The translations under genes and the position numbers were made by a program. Below the pieces are notes generated by a model. That model did not search any database. It was not told where the DNA came from and was given only the letters and a program-made list of their open reading frames with translations. Positions 1-9,621 of a stretch of 51,778 nt of DNA are shown here, piece by piece. Numbering within the stretch: the stretch's first letter is position 1; the number at the start of each line of letters is the position of its first letter. Location: the NCBI GenBank assembly GCA_031268315.1, contig JAIRXK010000036.1, positions 1 to 51,778 on the forward strand. Direction: 5' to 3'. Source of the DNA: Puniceicoccales bacterium (lineage in GTDB: Bacteria; Verrucomicrobiota; Verrucomicrobiia; Opitutales; JAIRLM01).

Positions 1-140
1 TTTCCTTTTTCTGCAATGGCCGATCAAAGAAAATGACTTGGCGCACTGCCACACAATGCGAATAAACCGTTTAAATTGTGTAGGTGCCTCCCCTAGAAAA
101 TGTTAACTGATTTCGATTACATTTGCCTAAAATTCGCTGA

Positions 141-2249
141 ATGAGCCTTTGGGAAATGTCCATTTGCGTCGAGGAATTTTTTGATCCTTCTTTCCTAAAA
201 AAAATGATTATTTGCGCGACTTTATGGAAAATCAACTCTAAGCTGTCGATTGTGAATCGGCGAATATACTACTGCTTACTTCTGTTTACTATCCCATTTC
301 TCTCAGCGATAGTCGCCAATGACGCACCTCATTTTCTATGGGGCGATGGCGAAGTGGCAAAAAAAATTTACTGCCCCGTAGAAAATCCATGGGACAATGG
401 TTGCAAATCACTACCCATTGAGAAGGCCGTAAGGGGAACCAATGGCCTTGGCGCAACGGAAAGGAAACTCGGACATGGCCCAAAAAAACGCAGTTGCCGC
501 CCATGCAAAAAAAAAGATCGCACATCCGATCACGAATTCATGCGGGCAAAGCTATTGCAAACCACAGATTGCTCCTGGAACACCCAGGAAACAACTGCCA
601 TTGAGGCGGAAAATTGCAATGATCCCATTGGGGATCTGAGGTCGCCACTGCAGCAAAAATTGGACAAAATCACCATTCCTCGGATCTGCTTCCACGGCGT
701 TCCCCTGAGGGATGGCATCGATGCCATCGGCGAATTGGCGGAAAAATTTGACCACTTTGACGGCAAAGGCATCAATCTCATTGTCCTCGATGAGCCTGGA
801 GAAGAGGAAAAAATTTATCTCACCCTCCGCAATGTGTCCCTGGGAAAAATCCTCCAGCGTATTGCTCAATCTGTGGGCTATGACTGTGAGGTGGAAGAGG
901 ATGCCGTTGTTCTTACTTCGGCGGAAAAAAATAGCAAACGCCTTATAACACAATTTTTCCCCATTTCACGGGCAACGGTAGTTCACTTGACTAATTTGCG
1001 CATGAAAGTCGCCGAGGGAATTGACCGCGAACAACTCCGCCGCGAAGAGGACCTTCTTCGTATTTTTTTGCAAAATGCGGGCATTGATTTTGCCCATATC
1101 CCGGGATCCAGCCTCGCCTTCGACGGAAGACAACTTATTGTCACTCAAACGCCAAAAAATCTCAGGCACATCAATGAAATTCTCTCTCACTATGCAAAAA
1201 TTCGCCAGGTGGAAATTGAGGCAAAATTCATAGAGGTCCAGGAAGGGATCCTCGACGAATTGCAGTTCCGCTGGTCCGCCGCAAATGACCACGGATCCGC
1301 ACAGACGGGATCTGATTCTTCCGATTCCTTGCGAACCATGTCCCAAGCATTTACAGCGACCAACACATCCCACGGCGACGGAAAAATCACCATTGGCGGT
1401 GACTACCTGGCAAAGCCGGAAATCATCTCCATTCCAAACCACGCCCCTACTCCTCCAAATTTGGCAAATTTATCAGGAAACATTGTTCCGCTCGTTGATG
1501 TAATCAGCATCATCAGTGGAACACACATTGGAAATATTATGCACGCCGTTGAGCAGCACAGCGGATCCGATCTGATGAGTGCTCCAAAGGTAACGGTTCT
1601 ATCTGGAAAAACGGCGGAAATTGTCGTCGCCCAAGAAATGCGCTATCCCGAAGACTACGATGAGATTCAATCCGCCGTTGGCAGCGGATCCAATCTTACC
1701 ACATCCACATCCGCCGGCGTCACCATCACTGCGGGCACGCCACGCAACTTCAAAACGCGCAATATCGGAGTTGAAATGACCGTCACGCCTTTTGTTGAAA
1801 ATGACGGCAAAATTACACTTCAGTTGGAACCAACTGTCACTGAGTTTGAAGGCTATGTGGAATATGGAGGCGTCAGCGTCGCCGTCGCCGGAGGAACAAC
1901 GGTCACCGTCCCATCTGGATTTTTTCAACCGGTGTTCACAACGCGAAAAATTCGCACGGAAGTAACCATTGAAAATGGGGCGACAGTAATCATGGGCGGC
2001 CTAACCCGTGAAGAGATAAAGTCGGTCCGCGACAAGGTGCCCATACTCGGCAATATTCCCGTATTTGGAAAATTATTTCAGTCCAATGGGAAAAGTTCCC
2101 AAAAGCGTAATTTGCTCATTTTTGTCACTGCACGCCTAGTTGATCCACAGGGAACCGTTCGCGGAGAAATTATCCAACCCGATTGTCCGTGCGACAGGCG
2201 GGGCGAATTCGTTGAAAAAAAATGCCATTGTCGGCGCCTAGAACATTGA
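141..2249 (+). CDS. Secretin (type II/III secretion or type IV pilus outer-membrane channel)
   Basis: The protein is 702 residues long and belongs to the secretin family, which forms multimeric outer-membrane channels. It has an N-terminal signal sequence (basic stretch VNRR, then YYCLLLFTIPFLSAIVA). A short STN/N0-like domain lies at about 180-262, and an N1-like domain follows, ending in LIVTQTPKNLRHINEILSHY. The secretin core begins at VEIEAKFIEVQEG and runs through SAPKVTVLSGKTAEI and the diagnostic near-C-terminal block KVPILGNIPVFGKLFQS, then LLIFVTARLVDP. The C terminus carries a short Cys-rich tail. No pilus or secretion partner is adjacent, so the machine it serves is unknown; lone secretins of this type are common in Verrucomicrobia. 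The start is uncertain: an ATG at 204 keeps the whole signal peptide, and neither start has a convincing ribosome site. Confidence 0.88.
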   Translation: MSLWEMSICVEEFFDPSFLKKMIICATLWKINSKLSIVNRRIYYCLLLFTIPFLSAIVANDAPHFLWGDGEVAKKIYCPVENPWDNGCKSLPIEKAVRGTNGLGATERKLGHGPKKRSCRPCKKKDRTSDHEFMRAKLLQTTDCSWNTQETTAIEAENCNDPIGDLRSPLQQKLDKITIPRICFHGVPLRDGIDAIGELAEKFDHFDGKGINLIVLDEPGEEEKIYLTLRNVSLGKILQRIAQSVGYDCEVEEDAVVLTSAEKNSKRLITQFFPISRATVVHLTNLRMKVAEGIDREQLRREEDLLRIFLQNAGIDFAHIPGSSLAFDGRQLIVTQTPKNLRHINEILSHYAKIRQVEIEAKFIEVQEGILDELQFRWSAANDHGSAQTGSDSSDSLRTMSQAFTATNTSHGDGKITIGGDYLAKPEIISIPNHAPTPPNLANLSGNIVPLVDVISIISGTHIGNIMHAVEQHSGSDLMSAPKVTVLSGKTAEIVVAQEMRYPEDYDEIQSAVGSGSNLTTSTSAGVTITAGTPRNFKTRNIGVEMTVTPFVENDGKITLQLEPTVTEFEGYVEYGGVSVAVAGGTTVTVPSGFFQPVFTTRKIRTEVTIENGATVIMGGLTREEIKSVRDKVPILGNIPVFGKLFQSNGKSSQKRNLLIFVTARLVDPQGTVRGEIIQPDCPCDRRGEFVEKKCHCRRLEH

Positions 2250-2377
2250 TTGATCTGCAAAATGTAGCTTCGAAAAAGGCATTCAAATTTATTTCAGCCA
2301 AATTAAAAACCTTATTAGCACTCTCCAGGAGCGTACCGACAACAAAGAAGGTCGTTGTCTGCCGATTTTCATAGCAC

Positions 2378-3070
2378 TTATTCCGAATGCTCGGCAAACA
2401 TTTCCGCCACACCAATGTCAGTGCAGTGAGTAATTTTTATATTTCGCCTTTCACCATCTACTACATGCACAGAGGCAAGGTTAAATTTTACAACCAAACC
2501 ACAATCGTCGGTTTCACCATGGATTGACTCTTCGCAAGCACGACGGTGAGCCATTTGAATGACGCGCAAGTGGAATCCCTGGGGCGTTTGGGAATGCATC
2601 ATCCGCCGCCGATCAGGCACACACTGGACCGTTCCTCCGGAATTCATTTGCAAAATGGTATCCGATGCGGGAACCGCCAAAGTAACCGCCAAGTGGTCCT
2701 CGAGGGCAAGGAGGCAGCGAGAAATCATTCCCGGGGAAAGAAATGGCCGCACACCGTCATGGATGAGCACCAGCGCCTCTTCCCTGCCAATGGATTCGAT
2801 TGCAATTCGGGAACTTTCCTGGCGGGAATTGCCTCCAACTAGAATTTTTGTCAATTTGCTTATCTCATAACGACTGCAAAGCTCTTTACACATTTCCGGT
2901 GCATCGGAAGGAACAACCAAAATAATTTCACCAATACTGGGATGAGTATCAAATGCCTGAATAGCGTGAATAAAAATCGGCTTTCCATGCAGTGGTAAAA
3001 ATTGCTTAGACACGTCTCCGCCAAATCTTCTGCCGCAGCCTGCGGCAAGGATAATGGCATATGTTTTCAC
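2378..3070 (-). CDS. ispD: 2-C-methyl-D-erythritol 4-phosphate cytidylyltransferase
   Basis: IspD transfers CMP from CTP to methylerythritol phosphate, the third step of the MEP isoprenoid pathway, in the cytosol. The 230-residue length is normal. Visible motifs are the N-terminal nucleotide-binding loop LAAGCGRRFGGDVSKQFLPL (with the conserved G-x-G-x-R and K), GGNSRQESS, the substrate motif LIHDGVRPF, and QTPQGF followed by TDDCGLV. It reads away from the secretin and in the same direction as nadK, about 60 bp downstream of the nadK stop. The 128 bp between its stop and the secretin stop show no gene. Family assignment is secure. Confidence 0.95.
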   Translation of the reverse strand: MKTYAIILAAGCGRRFGGDVSKQFLPLHGKPIFIHAIQAFDTHPSIGEIILVVPSDAPEMCKELCSRYEISKLTKILVGGNSRQESSRIAIESIGREEALVLIHDGVRPFLSPGMISRCLLALEDHLAVTLAVPASDTILQMNSGGTVQCVPDRRRMMHSQTPQGFHLRVIQMAHRRACEESIHGETDDCGLVVKFNLASVHVVDGERRNIKITHCTDIGVAEMFAEHSE

Positions 3071-3129
3071 GGAGAGAATCGTTGTAGAGGGTTACTTTGC
3101 TGTAAATAAAAAAATTTTGCAGTGATTGC

Positions 3130-3981
3130 TTATTTCCAAGAAAGCTTATCTCGAAGGACCGCGTAATAGGAATAGTTTTCTGGCTGCCAGATGGTTACCC
3201 TGCGCCTTGCCCGACAAATAAAAATGCATTCCTGCTCCATTGGGTCGGGAAGGTCATGGCCATCGGCATATAAATTTGCGTGGGTTTCCGCTCTAGTACA
3301 TTGAATTTTTATGCGCGACGAATCGGGAAGGATGATGCTGCGGTTAGAAAGAGAGTGCGGACAAATGGGGCTAATACTAATGGCACTGACCATGGGCGCA
3401 ACAATGGCGCCTCCGGCGGAAAGGTTATAGGCCGTGGAGCCCAACGGCGTTGCGATGATAACTCCGTCGGAGTGATAATTATTGAGCAGATGGTCGTCTA
3501 CAAAGACCTGCACATCAAAAAGTCGCGAAGAATTGCGATTCTTTATCACAAAATCGTTGAGCGCGTAGTAATTTGCATTGCCGTAGGAGCATTGCAATAG
3601 ATGCTCCTGCAATTCGTGGCGTTTTCCCTCCAACATTGAGGGAAGCACGGCCGCCCAATTGCTGCGGTTGAGTGCGGTGAGAAATCCCAGGTGACCGCAG
3701 TTAATGCCAATGAGCGGCACGTTTTTTTCCGCTGCGTCGGAGGCCAAATGCAGTAATGTTCCATCGCCACCAACGGTAATGCATAGCCCAATTGAGGAAA
3801 AAAAATTTCCATCTATCTTTCCCGATTCGCCAATGCGAACTGCAATTTTCATCCCTTCGAAGTACTTTGCCACACTTTCGGTCGTTCCGCTAGCGGCGTA
3901 TTTATGCGAATTCACAACGATGGCAACGGACTTGATCGAAGCACTTTTCATCGGAGGCGAATTTCTAAAAAAATGGCACAC
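3130..3981 (-). CDS. nadK: NAD kinase
   Basis: The enzyme phosphorylates NAD to NADP. The GGDGTLL motif near residue 73 is the family hallmark. It is followed by GINCGHLGFL and the NAD-binding block GVIIATPLGSTAYNLSAGG. The conserved NE pair reads ND here (LNDFVIKN), a mild deviation. The longest frame starts at a GTG (3981); an ATG at 3951 (MKSASIKSVAIVVNSH) matches the family start better. A 13-codon frame (MYVCAIFLEIRLR) begins at 3990 after GAGGT and its TGA overlaps that ATG, so the inner start could be translationally coupled. An IS982 derivative begins 15 bp upstream of the GTG. Confidence 0.93.
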   Translation of the reverse strand: MCHFFRNSPPMKSASIKSVAIVVNSHKYAASGTTESVAKYFEGMKIAVRIGESGKIDGNFFSSIGLCITVGGDGTLLHLASDAAEKNVPLIGINCGHLGFLTALNRSNWAAVLPSMLEGKRHELQEHLLQCSYGNANYYALNDFVIKNRNSSRLFDVQVFVDDHLLNNYHSDGVIIATPLGSTAYNLSAGGAIVAPMVSAISISPICPHSLSNRSIILPDSSRIKIQCTRAETHANLYADGHDLPDPMEQECIFICRARRRVTIWQPENYSYYAVLRDKLSWK

Positions 3982-3995
3982 ACATACATTTTAAT

Positions 3996-4444
3996 ACCTC
4001 GATCGCATAAATGCTTTTTTTGATTCCATTTTAATTTTTTGGCGTTGATTAATTATTTGCAAACCCAACCAACGCTTGCATATATTTTTAAAGCCATTTG
4101 CGCTTTTTGCGACAAAAATTTTCCTAAATTGCAGCCGAAAAAAGGCCGCTTTTTATTGTCCACGGCTCATTTTCTGACGTTAGCAATCTTCTGGCAACTA
4201 GCTGGCGTGAAGGATTTTAAGACACTTTATCATGGTACAATAAATGCAGTTGGGTCAAAATTAAAAAATTAACTCAGCATGAAATGCTACTTTTAAAAAA
4301 TGCGACCGGATTTTAGTAAAATATAACCGGGAAAAATTAGTGGGAGAAGATTTTTTACGTTACCGCGTTTGAACCCCTGTCAAAGCAGTAACCGCCATTG
4401 CAATATTGGCAATTAACCTTGGATTTTAATGATGCGATCGTGGT
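3996..4444 (+). mobile_element. IS982-family deletion derivative (MITE-like), 449 bp
   Basis: The left end reads ACCTCGATCGCATAAATGC and the right end GATGCGATCGTGGT, imperfect inverted repeats of the type seen at the other IS copies in the window. Flanking 8-mers ATTTTAAT (3988-3995) and ATCTTAAT (4445-4452) match at 7 of 8 positions and look like the target duplication. Inside are a transposase N-terminal stub (4039-4272, ending after FKTLYHGTINA) and, after a deletion, the C-terminal KLVGEDFLRYRV piece with stops. The element cannot make transposase. The right duplication contains the fabD stop codon. Confidence 0.8.
4039..4272 (+). pseudogene. IS982-type transposase N-terminal remnant
   Basis: The 77-codon remnant carries the N-terminal region of the transposases in this window, with the shared motif LTLAIFWQLAGVKDFKTLYHG. 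The DDE catalytic core is absent. It diverges into unrelated residues and stops. Compare the intact-looking N terminus at 51589. Confidence 0.75.
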
Positions 4445-4447
4445 ATC

Positions 4448-5347
4448 TTAATATCCATTTGGTTGGAATATTTTCGCCATTGGAGCATTTTTTCGGCAGA
4501 GATTGGTGAGCACATTTCCGGGTCCGCACTCATAAAATAATTGAACTCCCATGGCGATCGCACCGGCCATGCACCAACTCCAGCGAACAGGCGCAGTAAT
4601 TTGCTCGAGCAAAAGTCGACGAATGCCATCTCCATCATTGCCATGGAGCTTCCCCGTTACATTAGAAAATACGGCATAGTGGGGCGGATGAATTTTTAAT
4701 TTTTTTATCTCTTCAGAAAGCTCATCCTGGGCCGACTGCATAAGCCGACTATGATAGGCTCCAGCAACGGAAAGCGAAATCGCACGGCGAAAGCCAAATT
4801 CCCGACTTAGCCGAATGGCAATCGTTATCTTTTCCGTCTCTCCGGAAATAACAATTTGGTCCGGTGCATTAAAATTGGACAGTTGAACGCCCGATTTTTC
4901 GCAGAGCATAATAGCATTTTCTTCGGTGCCTCCAAGCAAACTTGCCATTGCCCCGGGGGTACACCGGCAAGCCTCGTCCATTAATTTTCCTCGCAGAGAG
5001 ACGAACTTTATTCCATCTTCATATGCAATGGCTCCGGCAGCCGTGAGTGCTGTCCATTCGCCGAGGCTTTGTCCGAGGCATGCGCCCACCGGCGGAAGCA
5101 TCTCCGCAGCCTGCAATGCGCAAAAAGTGACATAGCCAACGGCGTAGAGAGCCACTTGGCAACGATCCGTTCGCCGCAATTCATCCTCGGGACCTTCGAA
5201 GCAGAGCCTCCCTACGTCCCAGCCAACCTCATCCGACGCTGCGGTGAAATATTCAACTGCAAATGGAAATAATTCGCAAACCCTCTTCCCCATTCCAACG
5301 CATTGAGAACCCTGGCCATTAAACAGAAGTCCAATTCTATTTTTCAT
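4448..5347 (-). CDS. fabD: Malonyl CoA-ACP transacylase
   Basis: FabD moves malonyl from CoA to acyl carrier protein to supply fatty-acid elongation. The 299-residue protein starts with FNGQGSQCVGMG (the oxyanion Gln motif). It carries the nucleophile Ser in GQSLGEW (usually GHSLGE), the malonyl-binding Arg in SLRGKLMDEA, and the catalytic His in AGAYHSRLM. A helical C terminus with YECGPGNVLTNL is present. No other fab genes are in the window. Its stop lies inside the putative target duplication of the adjacent IS derivative, so that insertion may have replaced the last codons. Confidence 0.94.
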   Translation of the reverse strand: MKNRIGLLFNGQGSQCVGMGKRVCELFPFAVEYFTAASDEVGWDVGRLCFEGPEDELRRTDRCQVALYAVGYVTFCALQAAEMLPPVGACLGQSLGEWTALTAAGAIAYEDGIKFVSLRGKLMDEACRCTPGAMASLLGGTEENAIMLCEKSGVQLSNFNAPDQIVISGETEKITIAIRLSREFGFRRAISLSVAGAYHSRLMQSAQDELSEEIKKLKIHPPHYAVFSNVTGKLHGNDGDGIRRLLLEQITAPVRWSWCMAGAIAMGVQLFYECGPGNVLTNLCRKNAPMAKIFQPNGY

Positions 5348-5405
5348 GCCATGTCCGAGGTTTTAATGTTTTCATTTAGCCCATGCCATTTCATTGCGCA
5401 CGCGC

Positions 5406-7625
5406 CTATTGAATGCGGCAGGAATGCGCACTCCGTACATCGCGCCGCGGCCGTATACTTGGCATGGGAGCTGCCGCGTAGGGAATTCCCTTTGATTCAC
5501 ATATGGCTGCCTTGCGACTTAGTCGAACCCTTCCCTTGCCATCGACGCCCACACATTTTACTATGATTTCATCGCCAATTTTGCAAACATTACTGAGGTC
5601 TTCTATGCGCTCTTCGGAAAGCTCCGATATGTGAACCAATGCCTCTTTTCCAGGAAGACATTCCACGAATACCCCAAATTCCTTAACGGTTCGAATGATG
5701 CCGTGGTAGGTTTTTCCTACCTCTATCTCGCTACACTGCATTTCAATTTCGCGAATAGCCACATTGAGGGACTCCCCAGATGGAGCGAAGACCGTTACAT
5801 CCCCACTATTATCTCCGTGGATATCAATCTGCGCACCAGTCATTTCCGTTATTCGCCTAATATTTTTTCCCGAAGGACCCACCAGGGAGCCAATTTTTTC
5901 ACTCGGAATGCGAATTACTTTCGTACGCGGTGCATTGGGTCGCAGTTCGCTGCGAGGTACGCTCAACGTATTGTCCATGATTTTTGCAATTTCACGGCGG
6001 TTTTCTCCGTTGCGGGCGATGGCTTCGCGGATAATATTAAACGGCAAACCAGTAATTTTCAAATCCAGTTGAAACCCAGTAATTCCATCCTTCGTTCCGG
6101 CGATTTTGAAGTCCATGTCTCCGAAATGATCTTCTAGTCCGATAATATCCGACAGCAAAACATAGTCCCCGATTTTTCCATTTTCGTCCTGATCGGCGAT
6201 GAGACCCACGGAAATTCCCGCAACCGGCGCAAGGATAGGAACTCCCGCATCCATGAGCGCCAGAGTCCCTCCGCATACGCTTGCCATGGACGAAGACCCG
6301 TTGGACTCCAAAATTTCTGAAACTAGCCGTATGGAATAGGGAAAGACATCTCCCGCTGGAATAACCGGCAATATGGATCGTTCAGCCAGGGCCCCGTGGC
6401 CAAGCTCGCGGCGGCCAACGGCGCCGAATTTTCCCGTTTCTCCAACGGAAAATGGCGGAAAATTATAGTGGAATATGAAGGATTTTTCGTTAACTCCACC
6501 GGTCACTCCATCCAGTGTTTGCACATCCCGACTCGCCCCAAGAGTAGCCGTAACCAACGCCTGTGTTTCTCCCCGCTGAAAGAGGGAAACCCCGTGGACA
6601 CGGGGCAAAAATCCCGCGACGCAGGTAATGGAGCGCAGCGCATCGGCAGTCCTTCCGTCGGAACGGCGCCGGCCATTCAAAATCAGCGAGCGATAAGCGC
6701 GCATTTGCCACTCCCCGAATGCGAAGGAAATTTCTTTTTCATCCCATTCGCCTCCAGTCTGGGGCATCATCTTCTGCTTGATCGCCGCCAGCAATTCGTT
6801 GAGGGCAACGGCTCGCTCTTTTTTTTCCTCCGTGAGCAGAGCTTGTCTCAATTGATCGCCGAAATCACTCTCCATTGCTGCAATGAGGTCCTCGCTTGGC
6901 AGATGAGTTGGAAATACCTTTTTTTCCCTGCCAAAACTCGCAGCTAGGCGCTTTTGAGCGGCAATGATGGGTTGAATTTGCCGGTGGGCGAATGCCAGCG
7001 CCTCCAAAAAGCGCTCCTCGGAAATTTGATCTGCGCTCCCTTCAATCATCATTGTATCATGTTCGTTGCCAACGTAGAGAAGATCGAGCGTGGAAAGATA
7101 GAGGAGTTCATTGGTTGGATTTGCAATAAATTCCCCATCCACTTCGCCGATGTGCACACAGCCAATCGGCCCATTCCATGGAATATCCGAGCAGAGCAGA
7201 GCCGCCGATGCGCCATTGACCACCAGCACATCGGATTCATTCTGCAAATCAGCGGAAAGGAGGAGAGATATCACCTGCACGCCATTGTGAAATCCCTCGG
7301 GAAATAGAGGTCGCAGAGAGCGATCACATAGCCTCGATGTTAAAATTTCCTTTTCCGACAATCGCCCCTCCCGCTTAATATATCCGCCGGGGAAGCGACC
7401 CGCAGCGCAAAATTTTTCCCTATATTCTACACTGAGCGGGAGAAAATCCTGCTCCGATGCAACATTGTCATCGGCGGTTACGGATACAAAAACTACCGTT
7501 TCTCCCATTTGAACAACTACGGAGCCATTGGCCTGCTTGGCCAGTGCTCCAGTGGAAAATGTCATGTCCAGCGATTCTACAAATTCCCTATGCGTTTGAA
7601 TAGATGCAATCGATTGATCTTTCAT
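5406..7625 (-). CDS. pnp: Polyribonucleotide nucleotidyltransferase (PNPase)
   Basis: PNPase is a trimeric 3'-5' phosphorolytic exoribonuclease in RNA turnover. The protein has 739 residues, slightly above the usual 700-710. Two RNase PH domains are visible; the second carries the metal-binding DMDFKIAGT motif and the phosphate-binding region with GNGSSS-like ESNGSSSM. A KH domain follows (IPSEKIGSLVGPSGKNIRR, about 565-625), then an S1 domain (GKTYHGIIRTVKEFGVFVE, about 632-700). It ends in a short basic tail. It lies about 110 bp downstream of rpsO, the classical rpsO-pnp order. An AAGG ribosome site precedes the ATG. Confidence 0.96.
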   Translation of the reverse strand: MKDQSIASIQTHREFVESLDMTFSTGALAKQANGSVVVQMGETVVFVSVTADDNVASEQDFLPLSVEYREKFCAAGRFPGGYIKREGRLSEKEILTSRLCDRSLRPLFPEGFHNGVQVISLLLSADLQNESDVLVVNGASAALLCSDIPWNGPIGCVHIGEVDGEFIANPTNELLYLSTLDLLYVGNEHDTMMIEGSADQISEERFLEALAFAHRQIQPIIAAQKRLAASFGREKKVFPTHLPSEDLIAAMESDFGDQLRQALLTEEKKERAVALNELLAAIKQKMMPQTGGEWDEKEISFAFGEWQMRAYRSLILNGRRRSDGRTADALRSITCVAGFLPRVHGVSLFQRGETQALVTATLGASRDVQTLDGVTGGVNEKSFIFHYNFPPFSVGETGKFGAVGRRELGHGALAERSILPVIPAGDVFPYSIRLVSEILESNGSSSMASVCGGTLALMDAGVPILAPVAGISVGLIADQDENGKIGDYVLLSDIIGLEDHFGDMDFKIAGTKDGITGFQLDLKITGLPFNIIREAIARNGENRREIAKIMDNTLSVPRSELRPNAPRTKVIRIPSEKIGSLVGPSGKNIRRITEMTGAQIDIHGDNSGDVTVFAPSGESLNVAIREIEMQCSEIEVGKTYHGIIRTVKEFGVFVECLPGKEALVHISELSEERIEDLSNVCKIGDEIIVKCVGVDGKGRVRLSRKAAICESKGIPYAAAPMPSIRPRRDVRSAHSCRIQ

Positions 7626-7736
7626 ATTTTGCGTACCTTTTTTATTTCTTTAATTCACACGATCACCCACTGAAGAGCCGCCACATAGCGGGCACTACAT
7701 TGGGCACATATTACCCACAGAAATTCTTACTACTTA

Positions 7737-8000
7737 CTACTTGCGCAGACCAAGCGATTTAATGAGCACGGTATAACGATCTCCATCGCAACTTCTTAGA
7801 CATGCAAGAAGCCGTCTTCTGCGATTAGTCATGGCGATGAGTCCTCGCCGCGAATGAAAATCTTTTCGATGTATCTTTAAATGGGCCGTTAGCTGCGTAA
7901 TTCTCTCCGTCAGAAGTGCAACCTGCACCTCGCATGAGCCCGTATCTTTTTCACTAATTTTATATTTTTCAATGACGGCTAATTTATTTATGTTCGGCAT
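7737..8000 (-). CDS. rpsO: 30S ribosomal protein S15
   Basis: S15 binds the central domain of 16S rRNA early in small-subunit assembly. At 87 residues it is slightly short. Recognisable blocks are DTGSCEVQVALLTERI, LTAHLKIHRKDFHSRRGL and TNRRRRLLACLR, covering the 16S-binding helices. It is the first gene of an rpsO-pnp unit. A perfect 8-bp inverted repeat lies 28-46 bp upstream of the start and may mark leader regulation. Confidence 0.96.
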   Translation of the reverse strand: MPNINKLAVIEKYKISEKDTGSCEVQVALLTERITQLTAHLKIHRKDFHSRRGLIAMTNRRRRLLACLRSCDGDRYTVLIKSLGLRK

Positions 8001-8027
8001 AGTAATATTTCCAATTCATGACTTTTC

Positions 8028-8046
8028 AAATGCAACCATTGCATTT
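8028..8046 (-). promoter_or_regulatory. Inverted repeat in rpsO leader
   Basis: AAATGCAA and TTGCATTT form a perfect 8-bp inverted repeat around a 3-nt loop, 27 bp upstream of the rpsO ATG. rpsO leaders are often autoregulated by S15, so a leader structure is plausible, but this could equally be an operator. Confidence 0.35.
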
Positions 8047-8236
8047 GAACTCCAGCCTTTCGGCCAAAATTCCGCTCAACTCCCCAAGGAGTGTCACGGA
8101 GCCGCTAAGCTCTCGCGCACAATCATGGCAATGCATCCACAGGGAAATACAAGAAAAAAATACAAGAAAATATCACCCCGATCGCATAAATGCTTTTTTT
8201 GAGGCCCTTTTAATTTTTTGGGCGTTGATTGATTAT

Positions 8237-9042
8237 ATGCAAACCCAGCCAACGCTTGCGTATGTTTTTAAAGCCATTTGCGCTTTTTGTGACAAAAATT
8301 TTCCTAAATTGCAGCCGAAAAAAGCCGCCATTTTTATTATCCACGGCCCATTTTCTGACGTTGGCAATCTTACGGCAACTAACTGGCGTGAAGGATTTTA
8401 AGACATTTTATCATGGGCCAATACGTCCACTTTTAGAAGATTTTTTCCCAACGTTGCCTCACTATACTTCAATTATGAAACATTTTCCAAAAATTTGGAT
8501 CGAATTAAGAAAAGTTCTTTACTTCAAAGCGCCGCATGGATTTTATTGTCGTTTCTACTCCGATGAAACTTTGTTTGCATGCTCGTGTTAAACGCTTTAA
8601 AGCAATGAGGGAAGCCATGGGAATGGCCGTTAGTTCTACTAAAACCATTTCCGGATTCAAAGTCCATATCGCTACTAATGCCGAAGGCACGATTGCCGTA
8701 AATTTTTGTTTTTCAAATGAATCCACACACGATGTTTGCTTTTTGGAAGTTCTGCTTGAAAACTGCACCGGAAGCGCTATTGGCGACAGCAATTACATTT
8801 CGCAAGAAAAAACTAATCGCCTAATACAGAAGAATTTAAAGTTTGTAGCGAAGAAGCGAAAAAATATGGAAATACAGAATGCGAAAGAAGAAAAACAAAA
8901 ATTAAAAATTCGCCATCGCATCGAAAATTTTAATCAAAAACTGAAAAAATTAGTTGGCGAAGATTTTTCACGTTTCCGCGTTTTGGCCTCTGCCAAAGCG
9001 GTAATCGCCATTGCAATACTGGCAATTAATCTTGGATTTTGA
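8237..9042 (+). pseudogene. IS982-family transposase, frameshifted
   Basis: The first frame (MQTQPTLAYVFKAICAFCDKN) is lost near 8320, and the reading continues in another frame (LTLAILRQLTGVKDFKTFYHG) and then a third from about 8540. The C-terminal part keeps transposase blocks: STPMKLC, GFKVHIATNAEG, IGDSNYIS (equivalent to the IS982 GDKGYIS motif) and AIAILAINLGF before the stop. Its own right end (ATTATGCGATTGCGGGA, to 9059) matches the left repeat less well than the distal end at 11239 does. Confidence 0.8.
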
Positions 9043-9059
9043 ATTATGCGATTGCGGGA

Positions 9060-9621
9060 ATATGTGACATTTTGCACTCGTTTGCTTTGGAGCAAATTCA
9101 TCGATGTTGATAAAAACTTGTAGCTTTGTTCCATCTTTTGAGAAAACTGGAGCACAGGATTTTGTTTTTCTTTGAAAAAAGCAAATCTCAATGTCTTTTC
9201 CAGATGATAATAGAATATTAATTTCGTGGAGTAGAAGGCATCCACTTTGGATGTGACAGAAATCATGGAATGCGTTTACGCAATTGCCGATATCGGTTTG
9301 TTCTGTAATTAGTTGCACTTCTGATGAGATGTTAATATTGGTAGCGGAGAAGTTAAATTCAATATTGCCGTAAATGTTCATATTCGTTAGCATTTGTTTG
9401 CATTGGCTTTCCGCACATTTATGCATAAATGATGCATTACAGTTTGTTGCTTGCGGTTCTTGTGTTTTTATTTCCGAAGTGCTTGAAAACTTTGAAACAT
9501 TTGGTGCGTCGCCCATTGAGTATGTTAACGAAAATAACACAAATTTGCAAGTGGATTTCAATATAATTTTTGCATCTCGTCTATGGCCGTTGATAATTCG
9601 TAGTTTAGATTTTCGGTCCAT
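9060..9621 (-). CDS. Hypothetical protein, 3' end replaced by IS sequence
   Basis: This minus-strand frame begins MDRKSKLRIINGHRRDAKII and runs to the edge of the IS copy; the open frame continues to a stop at 8968 inside the IS, so the natural C terminus is lost. About 187 residues are its own. It contains several cysteines (CNASFMHKCAESQCK) and an IEFNFSATNINISSE stretch, with no recognised domain. Just upstream, in another frame, a start at about 9673 reads MSELYFCECGKHLLTIGWTE, a zinc-ribbon-like N terminus overlapping this frame. The gene may therefore be a frameshifted remnant. Function unknown. Confidence 0.35.

Noticed and set aside
5631..6137. Long plus-strand frames inside pnp
   Set aside because: Antisense shadows of a clearly conserved gene.
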